Source of the DNA: Ophiothrix spiculata
Lineage: Eukaryota; Echinodermata; Ophiuroidea; Amphilepidida; Ophiotrichidae
Length of the DNA stretch: 20,690 nucleotides
Direction: 5' to 3' (one strand)
NCBI GenBank assembly: GCA_000969725.1
Contig: JXSR01S068313.1
Shown here: positions 1-8,772 of the stretch, in pieces
How positions within the stretch are numbered: position 1 is the first letter of the stretch
Layout: every line of letters begins with the position of its first letter
Program-made: the position numbers and the translations under genes
The notes under the pieces: generated by a model
Databases searched by the model: none
What the model was told of the DNA's origin: nothing
The model's input: only the letters and a program-made list of their open reading frames with translations

Positions 1-2161
1 TCACCCTAAACACAATCATAATACAGAAAGAAAACCAGACAATTATCCCCAATATGTCAGTGTCAAGGAAGTAGCTAAATTGAACCCAAAATGGGGCAAA
101 ATGGTTACGTTGCCCATAAGTATAAAAAAAATGAAAATTTGGGTCAGTCACTCTTTCTTCACTTTTTAACAATGTCAGGCCTTTCTTCCAATATTGCGTA
201 ACCTTATATGGTCAAGGATTATAATGATTTTGAACAAACAGGTATATGAGAACAGTCTGGAAGAGAACACCGTACTCGCAACTTCAATTGTACAAGTATT
301 GCTCTTCTGACCGATGATATCCACAAGGAGGGATGACTATCTCTCTTGAAACATCTACCCAACTGTAAATACTTCATGTGAGGAGAGAAAGATCTGAAAT
401 TTCTGAAATTAGATTACACTCTATAGCAAATGCATATTCTTAAACCAAGAAAAAATCCATTTCAAAAATTTACGGAATAAAGTTTGGGTCGATTTTGAAA
501 ACAGGAACACTATACTGCTTAGTACACTATTGAAAAACATACCTGTATTGTAAAACAGCATCATAAAGCATATCTTGCAACACATTTCCTAAGCCAAGAA
601 CATTACATATACCCATCTATGTGATATATAATGTGATCTTATTGTCTCCTCTAATATGCAACTAATCCTTGGAACATACCGCCTATACTGTCATTACAGG
701 CAATTTTAGGGCTTAAATGATTTTAAATTAGACCTTGTAAACATAATTTAATATAATAAAGTAACATTACTACATTATAACATTGACAACTAGCCCAGAC
801 GCAGGGGAGCTCATCATCCTTCTAAAAAAAACAAATCACTGCAATAGTTTTGAACTACAAACCCAGAGGCATTGTATAACAGGACCTATTGAGCTGAAGT
901 TGGAAAAAGTAGATTTTATGGTCTCTGTTCCAAACAAAATGCAGACTATCAAAGAAATACTCCCTCTTTTCCCACCTTTGCAGATCCATAAATTGTGTGC
1001 TTTTTGTTTGTTCCACCAAAAACTTTATCCTACCAAAAAACAACATTGAAACCTAATCCTAAGATTTTGGGTGTGATCTATAGTAAACTAGATCTAATTC
1101 ATAAAGGATCACCAAAAACCTGCCACTACCATAAAACTGACCCTAAACCCTAACCTAAATTTTGAAAATGTGATCAACCTTATGAGGTCATAAATGACTT
1201 GACCCACGCCATAAGATTAACCCTACATCCTAATCAGATGTTTAAGAGCGGTCAAATTCCTATTTCTTTCTATTTTCTTGTGGTGCTCCACCTTTCTTTG
1301 CCTGTACTTCTACATGCCGACCTTGCGGTACCGTTTTGCTCTGAAGCGTTACATATGGTCAGCTTGTTTACACTCAATCCCCTGGTCAAGGCAACACTAA
1401 CACACAATTTCCTGGCACTCAATGCAACCATATACGTTTAGCTATGACTAACATCTACTGAGGGAAACTACCAATTTATGCATCCATCGTCCATACTGAA
1501 ACAATTTGCTTGAAAATAAAACCTTACTTAGAATTCTTGTTGTACAGGTGTACGTTACGACATAAATGGGTATTGGAACATCATGGACTTGTCTTAAAGC
1601 TGTCAGGAATAGACACCGCAGTGTAAGTGCAATGGTTGAAGAGTCCTTTTTAACATTGAGAACTTAACTGTTGATGAAAATGAAGGCTCATAGTTAAAAT
1701 ATATGAAACCTGAAAACCACTTTTAAAAAATACATAAGTTAAAGTAGGAGTTAAATATTGACATCCAAGAGATATTAAGGATTAAAGATGCTGGATTTTT
1801 TATAATTTTTATTTTACTAAAAGGTACATGGTCCGATATTTCAAATGTTAGTTTTCACTGTCATATGAAAGATCACCACTTAAAACAATCCTATAAGATT
1901 TTGATCAAAAATGGTTCATAGTAAAAACAGCATAAAATGGAGGAATATGACTATCTAAAAGCTTTTTCAAGTGTATTTTGTGAAAAAAATTGCTTTAACA
2001 TCAAAAAATGGATAAAAAGCACATGCAGCGTTTCCTATACTAATACATGTGGAATTAAATTTGGGATACCGAATTTAATTCAACAAATGCCCATAACAGA
2101 AAAAGTAAGCATCTTTGAGCAAAATCGTTTGGAGGGTATTCATATCTACCAAAAACAAACC

Positions 2162-2249
2162 CTTGACAGAGACAGCGAGTACATTTTAATTCAAGCAAAT
2201 CCCGTAAATTTTGTCTTGACAGAGACAGCGAGTACATTTTGATTCAAGC
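2162..2249. repeat. 35-bp direct repeat, two copies
   Basis: A segment beginning CTTGACAGAGACAGCGAGTA occurs at 2162-2196 and again at 2215-2249, a period of 53 bp. The copies are nearly identical (one A/G difference late in the unit), so the duplication is recent or conserved by conversion. No coding role is apparent. Confidence 0.85.
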
Positions 2250-2612
2250 CCAAACCATGTCTGAATTTCTAGCATTGTCTACTACGAGTTTTGCTACGCT
2301 AGTTTATGCCTAGATTTTCAATTCAAATAGTGTGAGGTGTCCCACCCTCACCCAATAAACATTGAAGGCACAATAACTCTACATTAACCATAATCAAGAT
2401 GGCAGCCATCACCACAGGTTTGACTTTTTTGAAAATTCCTTGGAATCAGCATAACGCTCATGTAAATGTAATATATACCGGTAGAGTCTATTTATAAAGA
2501 TGTTTTACTTATTGTCATATTTTCCTTGGAGATTTAGCTCGTGTCAAGTCACATGGCATTATACCTGGCACCTGCTCATGATTGGCCAATTATAACAATT
2601 ATTATGCTTTGA

Positions 2613-2642
2613 AGGATCCAAGTGTGGAAAAACTTGGATCCT
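2613..2642. repeat. perfect 11-bp hairpin
   Basis: AGGATCCAAGT at 2613-2623 is followed, after an 8-base loop, by its exact reverse complement ACTTGGATCCT at 2632-2642. It could form a short cruciform or RNA hairpin. No polyU tract or gene end is next to it. Confidence 0.8.
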
Positions 2643-3174
2643 GAGCATTGCAACTCATAGCTCGACCAATAAATATGGGCTCAATCTATCCAATTTTATA
2701 ACGATACTGAGCAGTTGTCTTAGAAAAAACATGATTTTTTGTTTGTTGCCTTGAGGATCACGTGCATTTTCATGAGTTTCATAGTTTATTTGCGTTCATT
2801 TCTGGAGTCATCACGTGTATGACAGAAATTACTTATTAGAAGACAGGTTTGGTTGACAAGTAGATTTTGCTCATATTTACAGTATATAACAGAAATTTCT
2901 GGCAGGCTGCAATACCCATGTGCTGGAAAGGTACTTGATGAGAAGTACAAGACACTTGACACACAAAGAGTTAAAGGATTACCTTCCCAAAATGACAACC
3001 AAAATCAAGATGAGAAGATATAACTAGCAAGACAATGCGAAGAGGGGAAGAGAAAGTTGTCAGAGAAGTTTTGGACTTGTGGAGACCTCCCCAAAACCAA
3101 AGATTACTTTAGTAACCAAAAAAGTAACACAGACTTAAAGGGAAAGGCTATGATTTTCCAAAAATTGATATAGT

Positions 3175-3215
3175 ATCATTAATGTGTTCCTACAGAATCA
3201 TTAATGTGTTCCTAC
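3175..3215. repeat. 19-bp tandem duplication
   Basis: ATCATTAATGTGTTCCTAC occurs at 3175-3193 and 3197-3215, a 22-bp period with exact identity. It looks like a small slippage-type duplication. Confidence 0.85.
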
Positions 3216-3599
3216 TATAATAGTTTAGACACATTTTTAAGTCAGAAATCAACATAATTTTAAAACAAGTAGAACTCGGGTTTATGCGATGCGTAAAATA
3301 TGTCCCCGCCGAATGTGGCCAAAGTTTACCCCATTTAAACTCCTGTGACCTTGGGGAAGAAATAAATGATTGAACTAGGACATTATTAGGCCTTACAAAT
3401 TCTCATACATAGCTGTAGAAATGTCAGCTTCTCTCCTAACCATCAGAACCTGGAGGAAACTCAACATCCCCAGTGACAATCAATTAACTCCTGATAACAC
3501 CATGTGTTAAGGGTAAGGGAACTATGCCATCTAGACACTCAGCACTGGCCAAAAGTTGATGATTTACAGGCGAGTGTGCAAACATAGGAGAGAGGCATC

Positions 3600-3910
3600 T
3601 TTTTTTTTAGATAATGCTATTTAAAAGGTTTTTTTAATTTGGAAACAAGGTTGATCCCATTTGACCTTCTTTGACCTTGAATGACCCCTGATGACCTTAT
3701 CGTGACCTTGAATTTTTTTGACGTTCAAGTGCACTCACCAAGTTTCAGGAACGTGTGACCCTCTGTCTCTGACAAAATGTAGGTTAACATTTGGTTAAAC
3801 ATTTTCATCACGGACACACAGACGGACGGACACACGGACGGAGCCCATTTTAGAGTCCCCTTTTCGAACTCGTTCAGCAGGAACAAGACAAAAATGATTT
3901 TAACCAACCC
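3600..3910 (-). repeat. dispersed marine-invertebrate repeat with ACGGACGG tract
   Basis: The stretch opens with a T-rich run and GACCTT/TGACC-rich lines, passes through a segment containing TCACCAAGTTTCAGGAACGTG, and ends with a GACGGACGGACACACGGACGG-like tract (about 3815-3841) and TTCGAACTCGTTCAGC. From general knowledge, repeats combining GACCTT runs with GACGGACGG tracts are abundant in marine invertebrate genomes. I infer this is a dispersed repeat copy and give the orientation only as the strand on which CCGTCCGTC reads. No terminal repeats or target-site duplication were found, so the exact borders are uncertain. Confidence 0.55.
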
Positions 3911-4600
3911 TGTTTACTCACAGTAGCGCATTGTGTGTCCCTTCTCCAACTTTTATACTCCTTGGATATAATTTCTTTAAAATATCACTCTTGGACAATT
4001 AAAAGACATGTTTCTCTTTTTATTTTGATTTTTTTCACCTCAAATAAAGCTCATATTCAATCACAATGGATTGATTTTGACCCGGTAAAGCTAACGACAG
4101 TTTCATTCAGCTGCCAACTGGAATGTCAGATTAACGGTAACCCTAAATTTAGAGATGGACGATGTTGTCTCTAATTTCAACATTTCTTTGTTTTTGATAA
4201 AATAATCACATTGTGCTTTCCCATAAAATGCATAGTTCATTAAAAAGGTTAGCAAAAATGAACACATGGTAAGACATTTCTGAGTCATTTTAAACTGTCT
4301 GTCAAAACTTCCAGGTCAACACGTGAAAGCACATGCTATACCTTTGGCTGTAATTGTAGGGTGACCCTATGTGTTATTTCAACAAGCTAGACAGAGAGGT
4401 CAACGAATCTGAACATCTTAAAGCTACATCAAAAGAAAAGGCACCCAGAAATTGAAACATATTTAACAAAGGAAGGCAAGGACTCTGAAGGAGCGTAATC
4501 CAGGTCTATCTGAAATTTTAGGGTAAAGTACTAGCCCTTGTTTCGGGCTCTCAATATTGTTAAATTTAGTGTATACCATATCTGGTACTCTCTGAATAAA
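3911..4600. other. non-coding stretch, nothing recognised
   Basis: No supported coding exon, RNA gene or repeat with defined ends. A weak hairpin (AATTTAGAGA...TCTCTAATTT, about 4145-4177) is the only local structure noted. Confidence 0.5.
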
Positions 4601-4601
4601 A

Positions 4602-4835
4602 CTAAAATCCCAGAAAATAGATTCGCCTGTGCAGCGCGCTGCCCAAGCTCATTGCTAGGTCCATGGCAGGGGAGATCAGGGGAACGATACTAGTTCTAGT
4701 GAGGGACAAGTTTTTGTAAGTTTGGTCAAGTGTCTTGACTGCTTTCCATGATTCCTTTGACAAAAACGGAACATGATTTGACAGTTTAGGTAATAAAATA
4801 ATGCAAGATGGCATTGATTTGAATCTTGAATTCAT
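4602..4835 (-). pseudogene. doubtful reading frame, possibly old gag-like TE remnant
   Basis: A minus-strand open frame of 77 codons, ending at TAA, reads more like protein than the other open frames nearby. It has a segment with LSKESWKAVKTLDQTYKNL followed by an alternating hydrophobic run and LGSALHRRI. The W-K-x(4)-D spacing followed by a leucine-rich helix loosely recalls gag-like proteins of DIRS or Gypsy-type retroelements, but this is only an impression and no zinc knuckle, RT or integrase accompanies it. The upstream side has no clear start codon context or splice acceptor. It may equally be a chance frame. Flanking DNA (4836-5490) has no further coding signal. Confidence 0.2.
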
Positions 4836-5497
4836 TACTTTAGTTTTAGAAAACTACCTGTTAATCGATATCATAAATTATATCAAAAAACCTAAGGCTC
4901 ATCCAAAGATTTGACCATGCACTGCATACTATCCATTGATGGGTCTTGGGTTTTCTACAGGCTTTGGTTTCTAAACTCCATGGTTTTATAATGAACACAT
5001 ATATTTCTGCCAGCTGTGTAAAATATATCATATGGGCAATGTTCAAATTTAGCTGCATTTTTTATACTTCTTTTTAAATTACTGAATAACACACCAATAA
5101 CATTATGCTACTTATCCCCTTCCCTTTAGCTGGGATGAGTCCCAAGAAGTTCTGAACATCTGTTTGTCTATAATTATATGTTCCTAGGTTTTTGAACTTT
5201 TTTTCCAAATGACCTATACACCAGTGATAGGCAAATGAAAAGATTTCTATGTATTGATGGAAGATATAACTAAAATAATATGACAAATTTTGACATGATG
5301 AGAATAATATTGTTCAAACTTAGGAAGTAGGAATGTAAAAATAGAGCATGGGTCTTCACAGTGAGATGGTTTACCTTCAAAGCATTGAAGAATTGCGGTA
5401 CCCATTTGACACCTGGGTCAAGAGGAGCTGACAGTGCAAAAGTCTTGTTCAAGGAAATTTCAGCCAAGCAGATTTGAACTCCTAACCTTCAATATCA

Positions 5498-5699
5498 GTA
5501 TTTCAACTCCTGGCAGGAATCTTGTTCACTCAACTATGACTGGTTTGAGTTACTGACTGGTAACCCTTGATGACTGTGATGATGTAATCTTCAAAGGTTG
5601 CAATTGGATGACCTGGTGGTAGATTCTGCTCAGTTTGTATGACCCTCATCCTTGTTTAATGCATATGTTCCCCTGCTCTTTATCCAAATGGATTCTTCC
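5498..5699 (+). mobile_element. Penelope-like element, inverted 5'-truncated fragment (copy C)
   Basis: This stretch is the reverse complement, with moderate divergence, of 8200-8376 and of 7738-7884: shared landmarks are GGTTTGAGTTACTGACTGG, GATGACCTGG, CAGTTTGTATGACCC and CCAAATGGATT. Its coding strand is + whereas copies A and B are on -. The frame is broken by a 1-nt difference in the CCCCTCATC segment, and the fragment stops abruptly inside the RT-coding part, where it is joined to the 3' end of copy A (GGCTAAAGG on the minus strand). Inverted partial copies fused to a full unit are a known habit of Penelope-like elements. Confidence 0.75.
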
Positions 5700-5713
5700 T
5701 TTAGCCATCTAGT

Positions 5714-5721
5714 GTCTCACT
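5714..5721. repeat. 8-bp target-site duplication, left copy
   Basis: GTCTCACT, identical to 6578-6585 on the other side of the hAT-like element, and single-copy in the unoccupied paralogous site at 7891-7925. Confidence 0.9.
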
Positions 5722-6020
5722 CAACGCTGTAAGGTGCGACCATTTCACTCGCATTTGCGAGTGTTTTTTTCAAGATGCGAACAAAAATTGAATGCCACGA
5801 GCAATTGGCGACCACCATTTTAAGCTTACACTCGCCAGCCGTTTCCAGCAAAAATGTTTGTAGACACGGCTGGTAGTAGTAAATAAATTTATTTTACGGT
5901 CGCAAACTTACAGAATTACGGAAAAATCGACCGTAAAATATCATTAAATTCAGGTTCCTTGCTCAAATTATCGCGGAATCAGCTGTCAATCGCTGCTTGA
6001 ACAAAAGTAAACAAACCTGT

Positions 6021-6030
6021 TTTATATACC
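6021..6030 (+). promoter_or_regulatory. TATA-like box inside the hAT element
   Basis: TTTATATACC lies about 180 bases upstream of the transposase-like ATG at 6212, in a locally more GC-rich interval. The position suits a core promoter kept from the autonomous parent; this is inference without transcript data. Confidence 0.35.
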
Positions 6031-6080
6031 CGACACACAGGCGCTGACGTGTCATGACGACATCAACGGGAAATTTATAA

Positions 6081-6088
6081 TGACGTCA
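6081..6088. promoter_or_regulatory. CRE palindrome TGACGTCA
   Basis: A perfect 8-bp CREB/ATF-type site sits between the TATA-like box and the transposase-like start. Additional half sites are seen in GCTGACGTGTCATGACGAC at 6042-6060. Clustering suggests the element carries its own regulatory region, but an 8-mer can arise by chance. Confidence 0.35.
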
Positions 6089-6211
6089 TTACTATTCCAT
6101 ATTCATGATTGTGTGTGTGTCGCACATGCACCGTGACTGTACAGAAAAGATAGGCAAATGGAACGTTGGCTGAAAGTTTTCAAAACTTCAGGCCTTACAT
6201 TTAGTTACAAT

Positions 6212-6289
6212 ATGGCGACCAAGCGGACATTAATGGACTTTTTAAAACTAAAAAAGTTGGGGTTTTCTTGTAGTGGCATATTCAATTGA
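6212..6289 (+). pseudogene. hAT transposase N-terminal remnant (25 codons)
   Basis: ATG in a plausible Kozak-like context (ACAATATGGCG) opens a 25-residue frame beginning MATKRTLMDFLK and then lysine-rich, ending at TGA 6287-6289. Short basic starts of the type M..KRTL..F(F/L)K are common at the N-terminus of animal hAT/ZMYM-like transposases, often before a BED or TTF zinc finger. Here the frame ends straight away, and no zinc finger, DDE core or hAT C-terminal dimerisation region follows before the right terminus at 6577. I read it as the first coding segment left after internal deletion of an autonomous element. A chance ORF is possible, but its position inside a proven hAT supports the call. 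Confidence 0.5.
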
Positions 6290-6585
6290 ACTATTTTTTT
6301 TATATATACTGATTGCTACAACCTGTAAAAAAATTGTAAACCAAAGGTCAGAGGTATATGAAGTGAAAGTAGTATGTGAAAAAAAAAATATTTTGCAGCA
6401 CAATTTGGAACTCTAACTTTTATCATTAAATTTGTTCTTTATTAACACTGCTATTGTAAAACTAACGAATACTTTAGGCTCCTAAATGTTTTATCATTGG
6501 AGCCATTTCATGGCCCCTAAAATTTTAAACTCAGGAGCCATTGGCTAGTTAATCAAAATTGTCACCGTACAGCGTTGGTCTCACT

Positions 6586-7272
6586 CCATCTCAATCAATA
6601 ACATGGTTAGTCTTAGCAATGTGAGCACTGCTAATGGAAATTTATGAATGGGAAGATTTCAACTGCAAACTAGTCAAATGGATCCTGCTAACTATTTTAC
6701 ATTCAGTTTTATGGCATTTTAATAATCTGATTTCAAAGAGGCATCCTGTTTCTATGACATATGACTTCCCACAGGTCTTGCACCCCGGGGGGGGGGGAAC
6801 TTAGAACAAAAGGGATTACGGGGATGTGCCGCAAACTTGGGTAGCAAAATCAGGCTGTCTGGTATTTCAATGGGTCCTTTTTCTTTGCAAAATGTGGTAT
6901 TTTGATGGGTCTGTTTTCCAAAATTTTCTCAAATTTGTGCCAAAATGGCGCATATTTTGGATTTTTTTCTAAATTTCAAACAAAAATCAAAACATTTTCG
7001 CCAAATTAGCGTTAATTTTCGGGGAAAATTTCATTTTTTGTATAAACTCGACTCAAAATTTTGGGAATTTGGTATATGAATGGGTCCCTTTTTCTTGAAT
7101 ATTGGCATATCCATGGGTGGTACTTCCAATTTCCCAGCGGCACACCCCTACCAAAACCAAAATTGAGTACCCCCCGGGTCTTGCACTTGATCTCGTACAC
7201 AGTGTCCACTGTTATCATAGAATATCATGTTTATTGTTTGGTTGTACGAGAATTGTCCTCATGGTGAAATGA
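6586..7272 (-). pseudogene. Penelope GIY-YIG endonuclease-like region, interrupted by a MITE (copy A)
   Basis: Reading the minus strand and skipping the MITE at 6783-7177, a frame gives VYEIKC, then KTCGKSYVIETG, then a basic stretch with LLKCHK and a short serine-rich tail ending at a stop. This matches the Penelope-type GIY-YIG layout: a Y-x-I-x-C start, a second cysteine pair, Y-[IV]-G-E-T, then R...H. The glycine of the YIG motif is replaced (YVIET) and the R/EH positions are eroded, so nuclease activity is very unlikely. The MITE lies between the two cysteines of the C-x2-C pair. The segment connects to the RT-derived frame upstream through one or more stops. Confidence 0.6.
6783..7177. 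mobile_element. CCCCGGGG-ended MITE (about 395 bp) inside the Penelope GIY-YIG region
   Basis: The left end reads CCCCGGGGGGGGGGGAAC and the right end GTACCCCCCGGG. Further in, GGGGATGTGCCGC at left mirrors GCGGCACACCCC at right. The flanks carry a duplication GGTCTTGCAC (6774-6783 and 7177-7186). Its true length is 8-10 bp because the G/C ends overlap the TIR. Internal TGGTAT-x-ATGGGTC motifs recur at about 6859, 6895 and 7070 in direct orientation. Elements with G-run ends and a GTGCCGC subterminal motif are, from general knowledge, common in marine invertebrates. The superfamily cannot be fixed from TSD length alone. Removing it rejoins the Penelope frame. Confidence 0.8.
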
Positions 7273-7276
7273 GATT

Positions 7277-7792
7277 TCACAGCCATTGAAAAACTGTGCT
7301 TTTAGAACACCCTTCAATATATGGGTACTTAAGAAGGCCTTTGCTTTTCTCATTGTTCATTTTGGGTTGTTTCGCAATTGTCCTGGTAGTTCGATTTTGT
7401 TTATTTACTTTCTTGATGAACCAATTTGGGTAACCACAATTTGAGAGAGCTTCAAGTATCTTCCTCCTGTTGTTTGTCAATATTTTCTGATACCAATGCA
7501 ATGAGTCTTTCCTATACAACAATGTTCTAACTACCCCAAGTTTTTGATGTTGGGGTGGTGGGAGTAAAACTGCAGGTATTGATTTGTATGCATAGCTCAC
7601 GGACTTAGCTTTTCTGTAGATGGTAAGTTTTAGTAAGCCGTCTGATTTTCTAGTGATGAGTGTGTCTAGAATCGGTATGTTGTCCTCGCTCTTTTCCTCA
7701 TATGTAAACTTAAATGATCCTGTGGGATAGAAATCCATTTGTATAAGGAGCAGGGGCACAGATGCACTAAACAAAGATGAGGGGTCATACAA
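7277..7792 (-). pseudogene. Penelope-like reverse transcriptase C-terminal part (copy A)
   Basis: The minus-strand frame of 171 codons carries the post-palm signature of Penelope-like RTs. It has FKFTYEEKSEDNIP-(I)LDTLITRK with a following DG and L..TIYRK, then HQKLGVVRTLLYRKDS, then an ALSNCGYP..FI helix segment, and finally a PYIEGCSK-like block that in this family leads into the GIY-YIG domain. The catalytic YADD part and all of the N-terminal fingers are missing. The apparent first Met is not a natural start, since the copy is 5'-truncated. A family RT is usually above 600 residues with its endonuclease. The THTD-type motif expected after TIYRK is eroded. Confidence 0.75.
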
Positions 7793-8015
7793 ACTGAGCA
7801 GAAACTACGACCAGGTCATCAAACAGCAACCTTTGAAAATGACGTCATCAAGGGTTGCCAGTCAGTAACTCAAACCAGTATTAACCACCTTTAGCCATCT
7901 AGTGTCTCACTCCATCTCAATCAATAACATGGTTAGTCTTAGCAATGTGAGCACTGCTAATGGAAATTTATGAATGGGAAGATTTCAACTGCAAACTAGT
8001 CAAATGGATCCTGCT

Positions 8016-8063
8016 TCAGGGGCGTCGGAAGGAAAATAAAAGTGGTGCGGCCACTTTAAAAAG
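8016..8063. mobile_element. 48-bp foreign filler with CAGGGGCGTCGG-like transposon end
   Basis: The filler between the two homologous parts of copy B begins TCAGGGGCGTCGGAAGG and holds GTGGTGCGGCCAC, a near palindrome. CAGGGGCGTCGGA is reminiscent of terminal motifs of DNA transposons seen in marine invertebrates. No matching second end is present, so this is a scar or junction fragment rather than a full element. Confidence 0.4.
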
Positions 8064-8065
8064 TT

Positions 8066-8246
8066 TTCTGTAGATGGTAAGTTTTAGTAAGCCGTCTGAT
8101 TTTCTAGTGATGAGTGTGTCTAGAAACGGTATGTTGTCCTCGCTCTTTTCCTCATATGTAAACTTAAATGATCCTGTGGGATAGAAATCCATTTGTATAA
8201 GGAGCAGGGGCACAGATGCACTAAACAAAGATGAGGGGTCATACAA
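8066..8246 (-). pseudogene. Penelope RT fragment (copy B)
   Basis: About 54 residues are identical to the start of the copy A fragment except for F in place of I in NIPFLDTLITRK, the F form being the family-typical one. After TIYRK the frame runs into unrelated sequence at 8063 and stops, so only a small piece of RT remains. Confidence 0.75.
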
Positions 8247-8484
8247 ACCGAGCAGAAACTACGACCAGGTCATCAAACAGCAACCTTTGAAAATGACGTC
8301 ATCAAGGGTTGCCAGTCAGTAACTCAAACCAGTATTAATCAAGTGAACAAAATTCCTGACAGGAGTCAAAATATTTCGAGTAAGTGCTTCTTTACTTTAC
8401 TGGATTTGCATAAGAACTTTCCCTTTATCAAGTTTCACAAACAATCCTAATACATTTGATACAAGAACAACACAATGCACATTA

Positions 8485-8749
8485 AGCTGAATTCATAAAT
8501 GCAATGCGTTACGTTTCCATTAATTTCCAAGAATTTTCATCCCAAGCGACACCACAAATAAATTCATACTCAAAACGCAAATGGACTGTGTCATCTAACA
8601 GCATGAAAACGCAATGGAAAGTTCAGCTTTTCTCAACCCAGATTTGTGTTATTGCAAGTGGTGTTGCATTTGAATATTGATTGATCGAAATTGTTCAAAA
8701 CTCCTTTCTACACATGCTTGGTGCCTTTGCGTCAAGTCTGAATTCAGCT
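8485..8749. mobile_element. Harbinger-like MITE candidate (265 bp)
   Basis: The ends are AGCTGAATTCA (8485-8495) and its exact reverse complement TGAATTCAGCT (8739-8749), flanked on both sides by TTA (8482-8484 and 8750-8752). A 3-bp TTA/TAA duplication is characteristic of PIF/Harbinger. Internally, imperfect mirrored pieces occur (ATGCAATGCGTTAC versus AACGCAATGG; CGACACCACA versus GTGGTGTTGC). No coding frame is seen. The TIR is short, so chance is not excluded, but TIR and TSD agree. Confidence 0.55.
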
Positions 8750-8772
8750 TTAGGCATACCTTGGCCTCAATA

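Larger units (their letters stand above)
1..3599. other. non-coding AT-rich stretch, no gene seen
   Basis: Open frames here (longest about 100 codons, 1937-2242 on +) have no recognisable domain, no convincing splice borders and AT-driven composition, and the longest one runs through a local duplication. The only structure I can support is a pair of short direct duplications near 2162-2249 and 3175-3215 and a hairpin at 2613-2642, listed separately. A short telomere-like patch near 1140-1160 is only about three imperfect units and is not a telomere. Confidence 0.6.
5722..6577 (+). mobile_element. non-autonomous hAT-like DNA transposon (856 bp)
   Basis: The ends are inverted repeats: CAACGCTGTAAGGTGCGAC at left and GTCACCGTACAGCGTTG at right, the terminal CAACG fitting the CARNG consensus of hAT elements. 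The element is flanked by an exact 8-bp target-site duplication GTCTCACT (5714-5721 and 6578-6585). The empty site exists at 7891-7925 (CTAGTGTCTCACTCCATC), which proves the insertion. Subterminal hairpins lie at 5746-5763 (CACTCGCA/TGCGAGTG) and 5891-5939 (ATTTTACGGTCG/CGACCGTAAAAT), possible transposase-binding structures. It carries a TATA-like box, a CRE palindrome and a transposase-like start (separate entries) but no DDE or dimerisation domain, so it is an internally deleted derivative. It is younger than the Penelope copy it interrupts. Confidence 0.9.
5498..8376 (-). mobile_element. composite Penelope-like element (copies A, B and inverted C) with nested insertions
   Basis: The whole block is delimited by inverted homologous ends (about 5498-5697 versus 8200-8376, reverse-complemented). 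From right to left on the minus strand it holds copy B (8376-7885, internally deleted), copy A (7884-5700) and the inverted fragment C. After removal of two nested DNA transposons (5722-6577 and 6783-7177) copy A is about 930 bp and covers the RT C-terminal region and a GIY-YIG-like region. Copies A and B share about 275 bp of RT-side sequence and about 125 bp of 3' tail. Tandem and inverted 5'-truncated copies are typical for this class. All coding parts are broken, so the element is dead. No target-site duplication of the entire block was identified. Confidence 0.75.
7885..8376 (-). mobile_element. Penelope-like element copy B, internally deleted
   Basis: From right to left: 8376-8064 matches the RT side of copy A (7610-7884) and extends past it, 8016-8063 is foreign, and 8015-7891 matches the 3' tail of copy A (6689-6578 plus 5721-5700). 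The central RT/endonuclease part is thus missing. Copies A and B abut head to tail at 7884/7890 (AAACCAGTATTAACCACC next to TTTAGCCATCT). Sequence identity with copy A is very high, for example only one base differs in the RT stretch TCTAGAATCGG/TCTAGAAACGG, which fits a near-simultaneous origin. Confidence 0.75.

Noticed and set aside
1130-1165. Telomere-like CCCTAAACCCTAACCT patch
   Set aside because: Only two to three imperfect units inside ordinary AT-rich DNA; no array and no chromosome-end context.
1937-2242. 101-codon plus-strand frame as a gene
   Set aside because: It runs through a 35-bp direct duplication, has lysine/isoleucine-heavy composition expected from AT-rich DNA, and shows no domain or splice borders.
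7061-7267. Plus-strand frame of 68 codons
   Set aside because: It straddles the MITE border and the antisense strand of the Penelope GIY-YIG region, so it is a shadow frame.
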